Assembly: GCA_017412325.1 (NCBI GenBank)
Contig: JAFPYE010000127.1
Coordinates: 1-9,757, forward strand
DNA: 9,757 bases
Direction: 5' to 3'
From: Kiritimatiellia bacterium
Lineage (GTDB): Bacteria; Verrucomicrobiota; Kiritimatiellia; RFP12; UBA1067
Each line of letters begins with the position of its first letter. Position 1 is the first letter of the stretch. The notes under the pieces were generated by a model. That model saw only the letters and a program-made list of their open reading frames with translations, did not search any database and was not told the DNA's origin. The translations under genes were made by a program, and so were the position numbers. Positions 1-6,785 of this stretch are shown here, one piece after another.

Positions 1-5
1 GTTCG

Positions 6-266
6 ATGAACATAACCGACCCGAACAGGCGACTTGACACGAGCAAGTTCGGGCCTCGCCTCAAGGCATGTGAAGAAAAATGGCGACCGATTCTCGATAA
101 AAACCGAGAGATCGGCACTCGTCGCATACAAGCCATCCGGGCGTTGCGCACGGCTTTTTTAGCCGCAAAAGTCGACATGAAAGAGGAAGATTGTCGGCAG
201 CTTGCCTCGAACATCGTAGAACGCGCGCATCTCTCGTCGGTGGAAGCCATACAGGCTCTGAGGTGA
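6..266 (+). CDS. Small hypothetical protein, charged, possibly 5'-truncated
   Basis: The frame gives 86 residues from the first visible ATG to a TGA. It stays open through the few bases before the ATG, so the true start may lie outside the window and this could be the C-terminal part of a longer protein. The protein is rich in Arg, Lys, Glu and Asp, has no signal peptide or membrane segment, and looks helical throughout (for example residues 38-55 and 61-86). I recognise no family. A hand count over bases 1-240 gives about 54% GC, clearly below the genes downstream. It is followed by 110 nt with a terminator-like hairpin and a promoter, so it is probably transcribed separately from ribH. No ribosome binding site can be judged because the upstream sequence is missing. 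It may be a real accessory gene or the remnant of one. Confidence 0.5.
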   Translation: MNITDPNRRLDTSKFGPRLKACEEKWRPILDKNREIGTRRIQAIRALRTAFLAAKVDMKEEDCRQLASNIVERAHLSSVEAIQALR

Positions 267-273
267 ATTAAGA

Positions 274-315
274 AAAGCACGGCGAACGATTGGCGGCGCG
301 TGTCGGCGGTGCTTT
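274..315 (+). other. Weak inverted repeat downstream of the first gene
   Basis: AAAGCAC at 274-280 is complementary to GTGCTTT at 309-315, and inside the arms CGA (283-285) can pair with TCG (303-305). The loop is long and no T-tract follows, so this is at best a weak 3'-end structure for the gene ending at 266. It sits just before the stronger hairpin at 319-354. Confidence 0.25.
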
Positions 316-342
316 GACAAAACGGCGGAGATTTGATAAAAT
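314..342 (+). promoter_or_regulatory. Sigma70-type promoter for ribH and the following genes
   Basis: A perfect -35 box TTGACA (314-319) is separated by 17 bp from a -10 box TAAAAT (337-342, 5 of 6 matches to consensus). TG at 334-335 gives an additional extended -10 feature (TGa before the hexamer). Transcription would start near 349, leaving a leader of about 27 nt before the ribH ATG at 377. The surrounding bases are AT-rich in an otherwise GC-rich window. No FMN riboswitch can fit in so short a leader, so riboflavin control by that route is not indicated here. Confidence 0.7.
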
Positions 343-355
343 TCCCGCCGTTTTT
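319..355 (+). terminator. Hairpin with T-tract: terminator or operator overlapping the promoter
   Basis: AAAACGGCGG (319-328) is perfectly complementary to CCGCCGTTTT (345-354). The stem can be extended inward with two single-base bulges (GATTT 330-334 against AAA-TC 339-344), and it ends in TTTTT (351-355). This is the shape of an intrinsic terminator for the gene ending at 266. The same bases carry the -10 box of the ribH promoter, so as DNA the palindrome could also be a repressor site. I cannot decide between these uses from sequence alone. Confidence 0.45.
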
Positions 356-363
356 ACCCAAAC

Positions 364-379
364 AAGGTCTACGAAAATG
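364..379 (+). promoter_or_regulatory. ribH translation start context, shared with the pfp start
   Basis: AAGGTCTACGAAAATG precedes and includes the ribH ATG. The same 16 bases with one change (AAGGTCAACGAAAATG) occur at 854-869 at the start of the phosphofructokinase gene. The AAGG core sits 9 nt before the ATG and acts as a modest Shine-Dalgarno. It fixes the ribH start at 377, not at the upstream in-frame ATG at 290, which lies before the promoter. Confidence 0.6.
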
Positions 380-835
380 AAAGAAATCAATGGTGAACTG
401 GTCGCCAAGGGCGTGAAGGTCGGTCTGGTCGTCAGCCGCTTCAACAGCTTCCTGACGGAACAGCTGGTCAAGGGCGCGGTCGACGCCTTTACGCGCCTGG
501 GCGGCAACGAAAAGGATTTGACGCTCGTCCGCGTGCCGGGCGCGTATGAACTGCCGATCGTCGCGCAGAAGCTCGCGGCAAGTGGCGTCGACGCGGTCGT
601 CTGCCTCGGCGCGGTCGTGCAGGGCGCGACGGCGCACGCGAACCTCATCAACGCGACGACCTCGGAGGCGTTCAGCAAGATTTCGCTCAAGACCGGCGTC
701 CCGGTGCTGGATGGCGTCGTCGCCGCCGAAAACCTGGAGCAGGCGGTCGAGCGCTGCGGCACCAAGCAGGGCAACAAGGGCTTCGCCGCGATGCAGAGCG
801 CCATCGAGATGGCGAACGTGATGAAGAAGGTGTAA
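377..835 (+). CDS. ribH: 6,7-dimethyl-8-ribityllumazine synthase
   Basis: RibH condenses 5-amino-6-ribitylaminouracil with 3,4-dihydroxy-2-butanone 4-phosphate to give the lumazine precursor of riboflavin, in the cytoplasm, usually as a large icosahedral or pentameric assembly. The 152-residue product has the normal family length. Recognisable motifs are RFNSF (21-25, the Phe that stacks on substrate), PGAYE (54-58), LGAVVQG (77-83), the His at 87 that matches the catalytic His, and the phosphate-binding segment ERCGTKQGNKG (125-135), followed by the typical SAIEMAN ending. Some positions differ from the usual pattern: Gln replaces the common Arg in VxRG, the segment after the His reads ANLI and not YDYV, and Asp112 sits where Phe is usual (PVLDG for PVIFG). 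No other rib gene or nusB is beside it. A strong promoter lies directly upstream, so it is the first gene of the unit. The family assignment is secure. Confidence 0.93.
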   Translation: MKEINGELVAKGVKVGLVVSRFNSFLTEQLVKGAVDAFTRLGGNEKDLTLVRVPGAYELPIVAQKLAASGVDAVVCLGAVVQGATAHANLINATTSEAFSKISLKTGVPVLDGVVAAENLEQAVERCGTKQGNKGFAAMQSAIEMANVMKKV

Positions 836-853
836 GGTTCAATTCAACTCAAA

Positions 854-869
854 AAGGTCAACGAAAATG
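854..869 (+). promoter_or_regulatory. pfp translation start context (second copy of the AAGGTC-ACGAAAATG block)
   Basis: AAGGTCAACGAAAATG contains the start codon at 867 and differs from the ribH copy (364-379) at one base. The AAAAAGG run at 851-857 is the probable ribosome binding site. The bases outside the block are not conserved between the two leaders. Confidence 0.5.
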
Positions 870-2096
870 GAAGTCAAGAAGGTTGCGTTTCTCACGGCCG
901 GCGGATTGGCGCCGTGCCTCAGCTCGTCCATCGGGTTCCTCATCGACGAATACAACAAGGTCGCGCCGAAGGTGGAGATGATCGGCTACATCAACGGCTA
1001 CATGGGGCTTTTGAAGGGCGATTCGATCCCCGTCACGCCCGAGGTGCGCAAGAACGCGCTCGTCCTCACGAAGCACGGCGGCTCGCCCATTGGCAACAGC
1101 CGCGTGAAGCTGACGAACGTCAAGGACTGCGTCAAGCGCGGGCTCGTCAAGGAGGGCGAAGACCCCCTGAAGGTGGCGGCCGACCAGCTCGTGAAGGACG
1201 GCGTGAGCGTGCTGCACACGATCGGCGGCGACGACACGAACACGACGGCGGCGGACCTCGCGGCGTATCTCGCGAAGAACAACTATCCGCTCATCGTGGT
1301 GGGCCTCCCCAAGACCATCGACAACGACGTCTACCCGATCAAGCAGTCGCTCGGCGCGTGGACGGCGGCGGAGGAGGGCGCGAAGTTCTTCATGAACGTC
1401 GTCAAGGAGAACAGCGCGAACCCGCGCGCGCTCACGATCCACGAGGTCATGGGCCGCAACTGCGGCTGGCTCACCTACAAGACGGCGCAGTACTACCGCA
1501 AGATGCTCGCGCGCACGAAGTTCCTGCCCGCGTTCAACCTGACGCGCGCGCGCCAGGACGTGCACGCCGTCTACGTGCCCGAGTCGAAGATCGACTTCAA
1601 GAAGGAGGCCGCGCGCCTCAACGCGATCATGGACACGTGCGACTCCGTGAACATCTTCGTGAGCGAGGGCGCGGGCGTCGCCGACATCATCGCCGAGATG
1701 AAGAAGCGCGGCGAGGACGTGCCCGTGGACGCGTTCGGCCATCCGCGCCTCGACAAGGTGAACGTCGGCCAGTACGTCGCCAAGCGCTTCGGCGAGCTGC
1801 TGCACGCCGAGAAGGTGCAGGTCTTCAAGTCCGGCTACTTCGCCCGCGCGGCGGCGCCGAACAAGAAGGACCTCAAGCTCATCGAGAAGTGCGCGCGCTG
1901 CGCGGTCAAGTGCGCGCTCGAGGGCGTCTCGGGCGTGGTCGGCCCCGACGAGGACGCCGCCGCGAAGATCCGCGCGTGCGAGTTCCCGCGCATCAAGGGC
2001 GGCAAGCCCTTCAACGTGCGCAAGGGGTCGTTCCGCAAGATGCTCGCCGAGATCGGCCAGCCGTATCCGCGCAAGAAGCGCACGATGGCCAAGTAG
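867..2096 (+). CDS. pfp: Pyrophosphate-dependent 6-phosphofructokinase
   Basis: It phosphorylates fructose 6-phosphate to the 1,6-bisphosphate using PPi as donor; unlike the ATP enzyme the reaction is reversible, so it can serve glycolysis and gluconeogenesis. The 409-residue protein shows the donor-site GGDD (120-123), where the second Asp is the accepted marker of PPi specificity. It also has PKTIDND (148-154), with the Lys of PPi enzymes in place of the Gly of ATP enzymes and the catalytic Asp, and MGRNCGW (195-201), which contacts the sugar phosphate. The N-terminal loop reads AGGLAPC. An odd feature is a Cys cluster at residues 342, 345 and 349 (CxxCxxxC) plus Cys371. The gene starts 31 nt after ribH in the same transcription unit. 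The homologue-level call is firm; PPi specificity is inferred from the motif residues. Confidence 0.93.
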   Translation: MEVKKVAFLTAGGLAPCLSSSIGFLIDEYNKVAPKVEMIGYINGYMGLLKGDSIPVTPEVRKNALVLTKHGGSPIGNSRVKLTNVKDCVKRGLVKEGEDPLKVAADQLVKDGVSVLHTIGGDDTNTTAADLAAYLAKNNYPLIVVGLPKTIDNDVYPIKQSLGAWTAAEEGAKFFMNVVKENSANPRALTIHEVMGRNCGWLTYKTAQYYRKMLARTKFLPAFNLTRARQDVHAVYVPESKIDFKKEAARLNAIMDTCDSVNIFVSEGAGVADIIAEMKKRGEDVPVDAFGHPRLDKVNVGQYVAKRFGELLHAEKVQVFKSGYFARAAAPNKKDLKLIEKCARCAVKCALEGVSGVVGPDEDAAAKIRACEFPRIKGGKPFNVRKGSFRKMLAEIGQPYPRKKRTMAK

Positions 2097-2112
2097 CCGC
2101 GACGCCGAAGGG

Positions 2113-2119
2113 AAAGGGA
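2113..2119 (+). promoter_or_regulatory. Ribosome binding site of the HAD-like gene
   Basis: AAAGGGA ends 7 nt before the ATG at 2127, in the 30-nt gap after the phosphofructokinase stop. It supports 2127 as the start. Confidence 0.5.
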
Positions 2120-2126
2120 CAGCACA

Positions 2127-2797
2127 ATGGCAGATGAAGTCAAGAAGGGTGTCATCGTCGAGTTCGACTTCGCCGCGATGGACGGCGCCGGGCTCCTGTA
2201 CAGGACGACGGAGGCGCTGCTGAAGGAGATCGACGACATCCCGTTCAACGCGCGTATCGAAGCGCAGCACCTCGCGGGCGGCAACTACCAGGGCGGGCTC
2301 GCCGAATACTTCGCGGTCGTCAAGACCAAGAAGACGGCGGCGAAGGCGGCGAAGGACCTGGCGGACCGCTTCGAGGCGGCGCTCAACGCGGCGGTGCCGG
2401 CGGCGGTCACGCCTGCGTTCAAGAACTTCGTCAAGACGCTCGCCGACAAGGGCGTGAAGGTCGTCATCTCGACGCGCGCCAACCTCGAGGCGGTGCAGGG
2501 CGCGTTCGCGGACGTGCTGGGCGACAGCGTCGTCCTCTACCAGGAGACGGCGCCGACCTACGGCTGCGTCAAGTGGGACGCGTGGCGGCGCGCGTGCGTG
2601 GCGAACAAGCTGCGCAACACGATGGCGGTCGCGGTGACGGGCTCGGGCTACGGCGTGAAGTCCGCGCTGCTGGCGGGCATTGGCTCCGTCGCGGTGACGA
2701 ACGACCACGTGGCGTACCAGGATTTCGGCGGCGCGGACGAGGTGCTCAAGCAGCTCGACGCGGCGGCCGCGAAGGCCGTGCTCGGCGTGCTGCGCGT

Positions 2798-2801
<4 letters not shown>
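2127..2801 (+). CDS. HAD-superfamily-like protein with degenerate catalytic motifs
   Basis: The 224-residue product follows the layout of a small HAD phosphatase (phosphoglycolate phosphatase/beta-phosphoglucomutase type) but several signature residues differ. Motif I reads VEFDFAAMD: the nucleophile position is present (Asp14), but the general acid two residues later is Ala16. Residues 20-100 resemble a helical cap. Motif II is VVISTRAN (112-119), with Ser115/Thr116. Lys149 sits where the motif III Lys is expected. Motif IV, normally VGDSxxD, reads VTGSGYG (170-176), so the metal-binding Asp is replaced. The tail TNDHVAYQDFGGADEVLKQL (191-210) is typical of the last HAD strand and helix. It lies between the phosphofructokinase and mazG, overlapping mazG by 4 nt. 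It may be a non-catalytic HAD or one with altered chemistry; I cannot name a substrate. The fold call is an inference from motif spacing. Confidence 0.6.
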
Positions 2802-3628
<827 letters not shown>

Positions 3629-3637
3629 GGACGCGCG

Positions 3638-4480
3638 GTGCAGGTCGAAGTCCTCGAGCCGCATGGTTTCTGCGCGGGTGTCACCGCCGCCTTGCGCAAG
3701 GCGCTCGCGCTCGTGCGGGACGGCGCGGCGGACACGGTCTATTGCCTCCATGAACTCGTGCACAACGAAATCGTCGTCGGCGACCTGACGCGGCGCGGTT
3801 TCAAGTTCGTCGAATCGGTTGCGGACATCCCCGAAGGCGCGACGGCGCTCTTTTCCGCGCACGGGGTGAGCCCGGCGGTGCGGCGCGCGGCGGCGGCGCG
3901 GCGGCTGAAGGTCATGGACGCAACGTGCCCCTTTGTCACGCGCGTCCACACGGCGGCGCGGGACTTTGCCGCGCGCGGGCTGCCGGTCGTCGTGATCGGG
4001 CACGAAAACCATGCGGAGGTGAAGGGGATCGTGGGGGAGGTGAGTGATGTGGCTGGGCACAGCCCGGCCATCACGGCCAATAGCCCGACCCTCTCCACGG
4101 CCCTGGGCGGCGCGCAGACGATCGGCGTCGTGTCGCAGACGACGATGAATGCCGACGAAGTGGCGGCCCTCGTGGCGCAGCTGAAGGAGCGGTTCGCCGT
4201 CGAGACGATGGCGGAAGTCTGCAACGCCACGAAGGAGCGGCAGGACGCGGTGAAGGCGTTTGACGGCGACGCGCTCCTGGTTTTGGGCAGCGCGAATTCG
4301 TCGAACACGCGGCGGCTCATGGAGGTCGCGCGGTGCCGCGCGTTCCGGGCCGGGACGCTGGAGGAGGTGCGCGCGCTCGACCTCCGCGGCGTCCGGCGGC
4401 TCGGCGTGACGAGCGGCGCGTCGACGCCCGAAAGTTTTCTTGCGGAAGCGGTGGCCTATTTGAAGGAGGACGGAAAATGA
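3638..4480 (+). CDS. ispH: 4-hydroxy-3-methylbut-2-enyl diphosphate reductase
   Basis: IspH carries out the last step of the MEP pathway, reducing HMBPP to IPP and DMAPP with a 4Fe-4S cluster. The three cluster cysteines are present at 12 (GFCAGV), 97 (ATCPFV) and 195 (VCNAT). Substrate-site residues are also visible: His42 in HELVHN, His125 and Glu127 in ENHAEV, Thr168 in SQTT, SANSSNT (218-224) and TSGASTPE (258-265). The start is GTG at 3638, giving the family N-terminus directly and preceded by GAGGA at 3627-3631; no ATG fits. The 280 residues are within the family range, shorter than the 316 of E. coli. Residues about 134-158 are diverged and use GCC/GCT/AAT codons unlike the GCG-rich neighbourhood. 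The gene follows mazG after 9 nt and overlaps the next start by 4 nt. Confidence 0.95.
   Translation: MQVEVLEPHGFCAGVTAALRKALALVRDGAADTVYCLHELVHNEIVVGDLTRRGFKFVESVADIPEGATALFSAHGVSPAVRRAAAARRLKVMDATCPFVTRVHTAARDFAARGLPVVVIGHENHAEVKGIVGEVSDVAGHSPAITANSPTLSTALGGAQTIGVVSQTTMNADEVAALVAQLKERFAVETMAEVCNATKERQDAVKAFDGDALLVLGSANSSNTRRLMEVARCRAFRAGTLEEVRALDLRGVRRLGVTSGASTPESFLAEAVAYLKEDGK
4463..4469 (+). promoter_or_regulatory. Strong ribosome binding site of the DsbD-like gene
   Basis: AAGGAGG lies inside the end of ispH, 7 nt before the ATG at 4477. It is the best Shine-Dalgarno in the window and selects 4477 over the long upstream open frame (from 4333) and over the internal ATG at 4513. Confidence 0.7.
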
Positions 4481-5520
4481 TGTTGGCGGCAGTTCGGCTG
4501 GCGGAAGGTTTCATGAACGTCGAGGACTTCCTCGCGTTTCTCACGGCGGCAAACGGCGCGGCGGGCGCGGAGCCGTTTGCGGGGATGGCCTGGGGCGGCA
4601 TCCTCGCGGCGGCGTTCCTCGGCGGGCTTGCGATGAACCTGACGCCGTGCGTGCTGCCGATGGTGCCGATCAACTTGATGATCATCGGCAAGTCCGCGAA
4701 GCGCGGCGCGCTCTACGGGCTCGGCATCGCGCTCGCCTACGGCGCGATGGGCGTCCTCGCGGCGGTCGGCGGCCTGGCGTTCGGCAAGATCCAGGCGAAC
4801 CCGTATTTCAACGTCGCCATCGCCGCGATTTTCGTCGCGCTGGGGCTTTCGCTCATGGGCGTCTTCGCCATCGATTTCTCGCGCGCCCGCAAGGTGGGCG
4901 CGCACCGCGAGCCGAACGGCTTTTTCGCGTTCTTCATGGGCGTCGTCGGCGCGGTGCTGGCGGGCGCATGCGTCGCGCCGATCCTGATTGCCGTCCTGCT
5001 CCTGACGGCGAAGCTGTATGCGGACGGCAACGTGTTCGCGCTGGGCCTCCCGTTCGTGCTGGGGCTCGGGATGGGCGCGCCGTGGCCGTTCGCGGGCGCG
5101 GGGCTGAAGGTGCTGCCGAAGCCGGGTGCGTGGATGACGAAGGTCAACAAGCTCTTCGGGCTCCTCGTCTTCTGCTTCGCCGTGTGGTACGGGTATCTGG
5201 CCTACACGGGCTTCCGCGGCAAAACCGCCGCGCCCGCAGCACCGGCAGAAACGACGCCGGCGGCGGGCGTCATCAACGTCGCGTCGCCGAAGGAGCTGAA
5301 TCTGGACGGGCTCCCGCGCCCGATCCTCGTCGACTGCTGGGCGACGTGGTGCAAGAACTGCACGGCGATGGAGCGCACGACGCTCAAGGATCCGCAGGTG
5401 CGCGACGCGCTGAAGGGCTGGACCGTCGTCCGTTTGCAAGCCGAGGACATCGACGAGCTCCTGGCGCTGCCGGATTTTGCCGACATCCATGGACTCCCGG
5501 CGTTCGTCGTCTTCGAGTGA
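4477..5520 (+). CDS. DsbD/CcdA-type thiol:disulfide interchange membrane protein with a short thioredoxin domain
   Basis: DsbD-family proteins pass electrons from cytoplasmic thioredoxin across the inner membrane to periplasmic thiol proteins. The 347-residue product has a polytopic core of about six to eight hydrophobic segments (roughly 39-60, 78-100, 110-131, 149-178, 185-206, 226-244). This carries the two membrane cysteines in NLTPCVLPM (Cys58) and AGACVAPIL (Cys165). A Pro/Ala-rich linker (249-263) follows. The last part is a thioredoxin-like domain with WCKNC (291-295) and the cis-proline motif GLPAF (339-343). It lacks the N-terminal periplasmic alpha domain of E. coli DsbD. It also ends at FVVFE, right after the cis-proline strand, so the last strand and helix of a thioredoxin fold are missing (about 25-30 residues). 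The start overlaps the ispH stop (ATGA). It is either a naturally short member or C-terminally truncated. Confidence 0.85.
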   Translation: MMLAAVRLAEGFMNVEDFLAFLTAANGAAGAEPFAGMAWGGILAAAFLGGLAMNLTPCVLPMVPINLMIIGKSAKRGALYGLGIALAYGAMGVLAAVGGLAFGKIQANPYFNVAIAAIFVALGLSLMGVFAIDFSRARKVGAHREPNGFFAFFMGVVGAVLAGACVAPILIAVLLLTAKLYADGNVFALGLPFVLGLGMGAPWPFAGAGLKVLPKPGAWMTKVNKLFGLLVFCFAVWYGYLAYTGFRGKTAAPAAPAETTPAAGVINVASPKELNLDGLPRPILVDCWATWCKNCTAMERTTLKDPQVRDALKGWTVVRLQAEDIDELLALPDFADIHGLPAFVVFE

Positions 5521-5546
5521 AAGCGCGGAAGCAACAGGTCGTTTTA

Positions 5547-5555
5547 TGATATACT
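5547..5555 (+). promoter_or_regulatory. Extended -10 promoter immediately before argJ
   Basis: TGATATACT combines the extended -10 TGn with TATACT (5550-5555, 5 of 6 matches to consensus), in a short AT-rich gap (5541-5560) within a GC-rich window. No convincing -35 is found 16-18 bp upstream. Start of transcription is expected about 7-9 nt after the hexamer, at 5562-5564, essentially on the argJ ATG. No Shine-Dalgarno is present, so the mRNA would be leaderless or nearly so. Confidence 0.6.
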
Positions 5556-5563
5556 ATTGACCT

Positions 5564-6784
5564 ATGCAGAAGGTCAGGATTGTCAAGGGCGGGGTCTGTT
5601 CCGCCAAGGGGTTCCGGGCGGCGGGCGTGCCGGCCGAAATCAAGTACAAGGGGCGCAACGACGTCGCGCTGATCGTCGCGGACGCGCCCTGTGCGGCGGC
5701 GGCGGTCTTCACGACGAACCAGGTGGCCGCCGCGCCGGTCGTCTACGACCGCGAAATCGTCCGGGGCGGCCAGATCCAGGCGATCCTGGCGAACTCGGGC
5801 TGCGCGAATGCGTGCACGGGCGCCGAAGGGCTGAAGGACGCGAAACTTTCCGCGCTCGTCACGGCGGGCGAGCTGGGAATCGACCCGAAGCACGTGCTCG
5901 TCGCCTCGACGGGCGTGATCGGGCGGCGGCTGCCGATGGACCGGCTGCTCGCGGGCCTGAAGGCGGCGGCGAAGGAACTGGGCCGCGACGACGCGCATGG
6001 GCTCGCGGCGAACCAGGCGGTGCTCACAACCGACACGAAGCCGAAGCAGGCGGCGGCGCGGGTGACGATCGGCGGCAAGACGGTGACGGTCGGCGGCATG
6101 GCGAAGGGCTCGGGCATGATCGAGCCCAACATGGCGACGATGCTGGGGTTTGTGACGACCGATGCGGCGATTTCCGTCCCGATGCTGCGGCGCGCGCTCA
6201 AGCTCGCGCTCGCCCAGAGTTTCAACCGCGTCGTCGTGGACGGCGACGAGTCGACGAACGATTCGCTCTTCCTCCTCGCGAGCGGCCAGGCGGGCAACGC
6301 GAAGATCGTGAAGGCGGGCGCGGACTTCGACGCGTTCCGCGCGGCGCTGACGGCGGTGTGCGTCTCGCTCGCCAAGCAGATGGCGGCGGATGGCGAGGGC
6401 GCGACCAAGTTCGTGACCGTGACCGTCAAGGGCGCGAAGAGCGAGAAGGAGGCGGAACGCGCGGCGCGCGCGGTCGCCAAGTCGCCGCTCGCCAAGACGA
6501 GCTGGTTCGGCCGGGATCCCAACTGGGGGCGCGTCCTCGCGGCGGTCGGCTACTCCGGCGCGGCGGCGGACGACACGAAGGCGGAGGTCTTCTACGGCAA
6601 GGAGTGGGCGTTCCGGCGCGGCCAGATCGCCGACGAACGGCAGCTCGCCCGACTCGCCAAGGTCTTGGAGGCGAAGGAATTCACGGTGACGGTCGACCTG
6701 CACCTCGGCGCGGGCGAAGCGACCATCTACACGTGCGATTTCTCGCTCGATTACGTTCACATCAACGCGGATTACACAACCTGA
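5564..6784 (+). CDS. argJ: Bifunctional glutamate N-acetyltransferase/amino-acid acetyltransferase (ornithine acetyltransferase)
   Basis: ArgJ moves the acetyl group from N-acetylornithine to glutamate, closing the cyclic arginine pathway; bifunctional members also use acetyl-CoA. The 406-residue protein is full length and collinear with the family. It starts with GVCSAKGFRAAGV, has the oxyanion-hole motif STGVIG (115-120), and carries the self-cleavage site PNMATML, in which cleavage is expected between Ala191 and Thr192, leaving Thr192 as N-terminal nucleophile of the beta chain. It has VDGDESTND (225-233), DPNWGR (318-323) and the family-typical end DYVHINADYTT. Sequence does not tell the mono- from the bifunctional type. 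It has its own promoter, lacks a leader, and is followed after 1 nt by the tolB-like gene. No other arg gene is present in the window. Confidence 0.96.
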   Translation: MQKVRIVKGGVCSAKGFRAAGVPAEIKYKGRNDVALIVADAPCAAAAVFTTNQVAAAPVVYDREIVRGGQIQAILANSGCANACTGAEGLKDAKLSALVTAGELGIDPKHVLVASTGVIGRRLPMDRLLAGLKAAAKELGRDDAHGLAANQAVLTTDTKPKQAAARVTIGGKTVTVGGMAKGSGMIEPNMATMLGFVTTDAAISVPMLRRALKLALAQSFNRVVVDGDESTNDSLFLLASGQAGNAKIVKAGADFDAFRAALTAVCVSLAKQMAADGEGATKFVTVTVKGAKSEKEAERAARAVAKSPLAKTSWFGRDPNWGRVLAAVGYSGAAADDTKAEVFYGKEWAFRRGQIADERQLARLAKVLEAKEFTVTVDLHLGAGEATIYTCDFSLDYVHINADYTT

Positions 6785-6785
6785 C

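Noticed and set aside
290..376. Upstream in-frame start for ribH at 290
   Set aside because: It would begin before the promoter and add about 29 residues not found in the family; the ATG at 377 has a ribosome binding site and gives normal length.
349..376. FMN riboswitch before ribH
   Set aside because: The predicted leader is only about 27 nt, far too short for that aptamer, and none of its conserved segments is visible.
914..2137. Second long + strand frame inside the phosphofructokinase
   Set aside because: Arg/Gly-rich out-of-frame reading of the same gene; the other frame carries GGDD and PKTIDND.
858..2708. Very long antisense open frame (616 codons) opposite the phosphofructokinase and HAD-like genes
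   Set aside because: It is Arg/His/Val-rich low-complexity protein of the type produced by reading GC-rich genes backwards, and both sense genes have clear family motifs.
5557..5585. TTGACC at 5557-5562 as a -35 box for a promoter inside argJ
   Set aside because: No -10-like hexamer is found 16-18 bp downstream; the TATACT at 5550 explains the AT-rich patch better.
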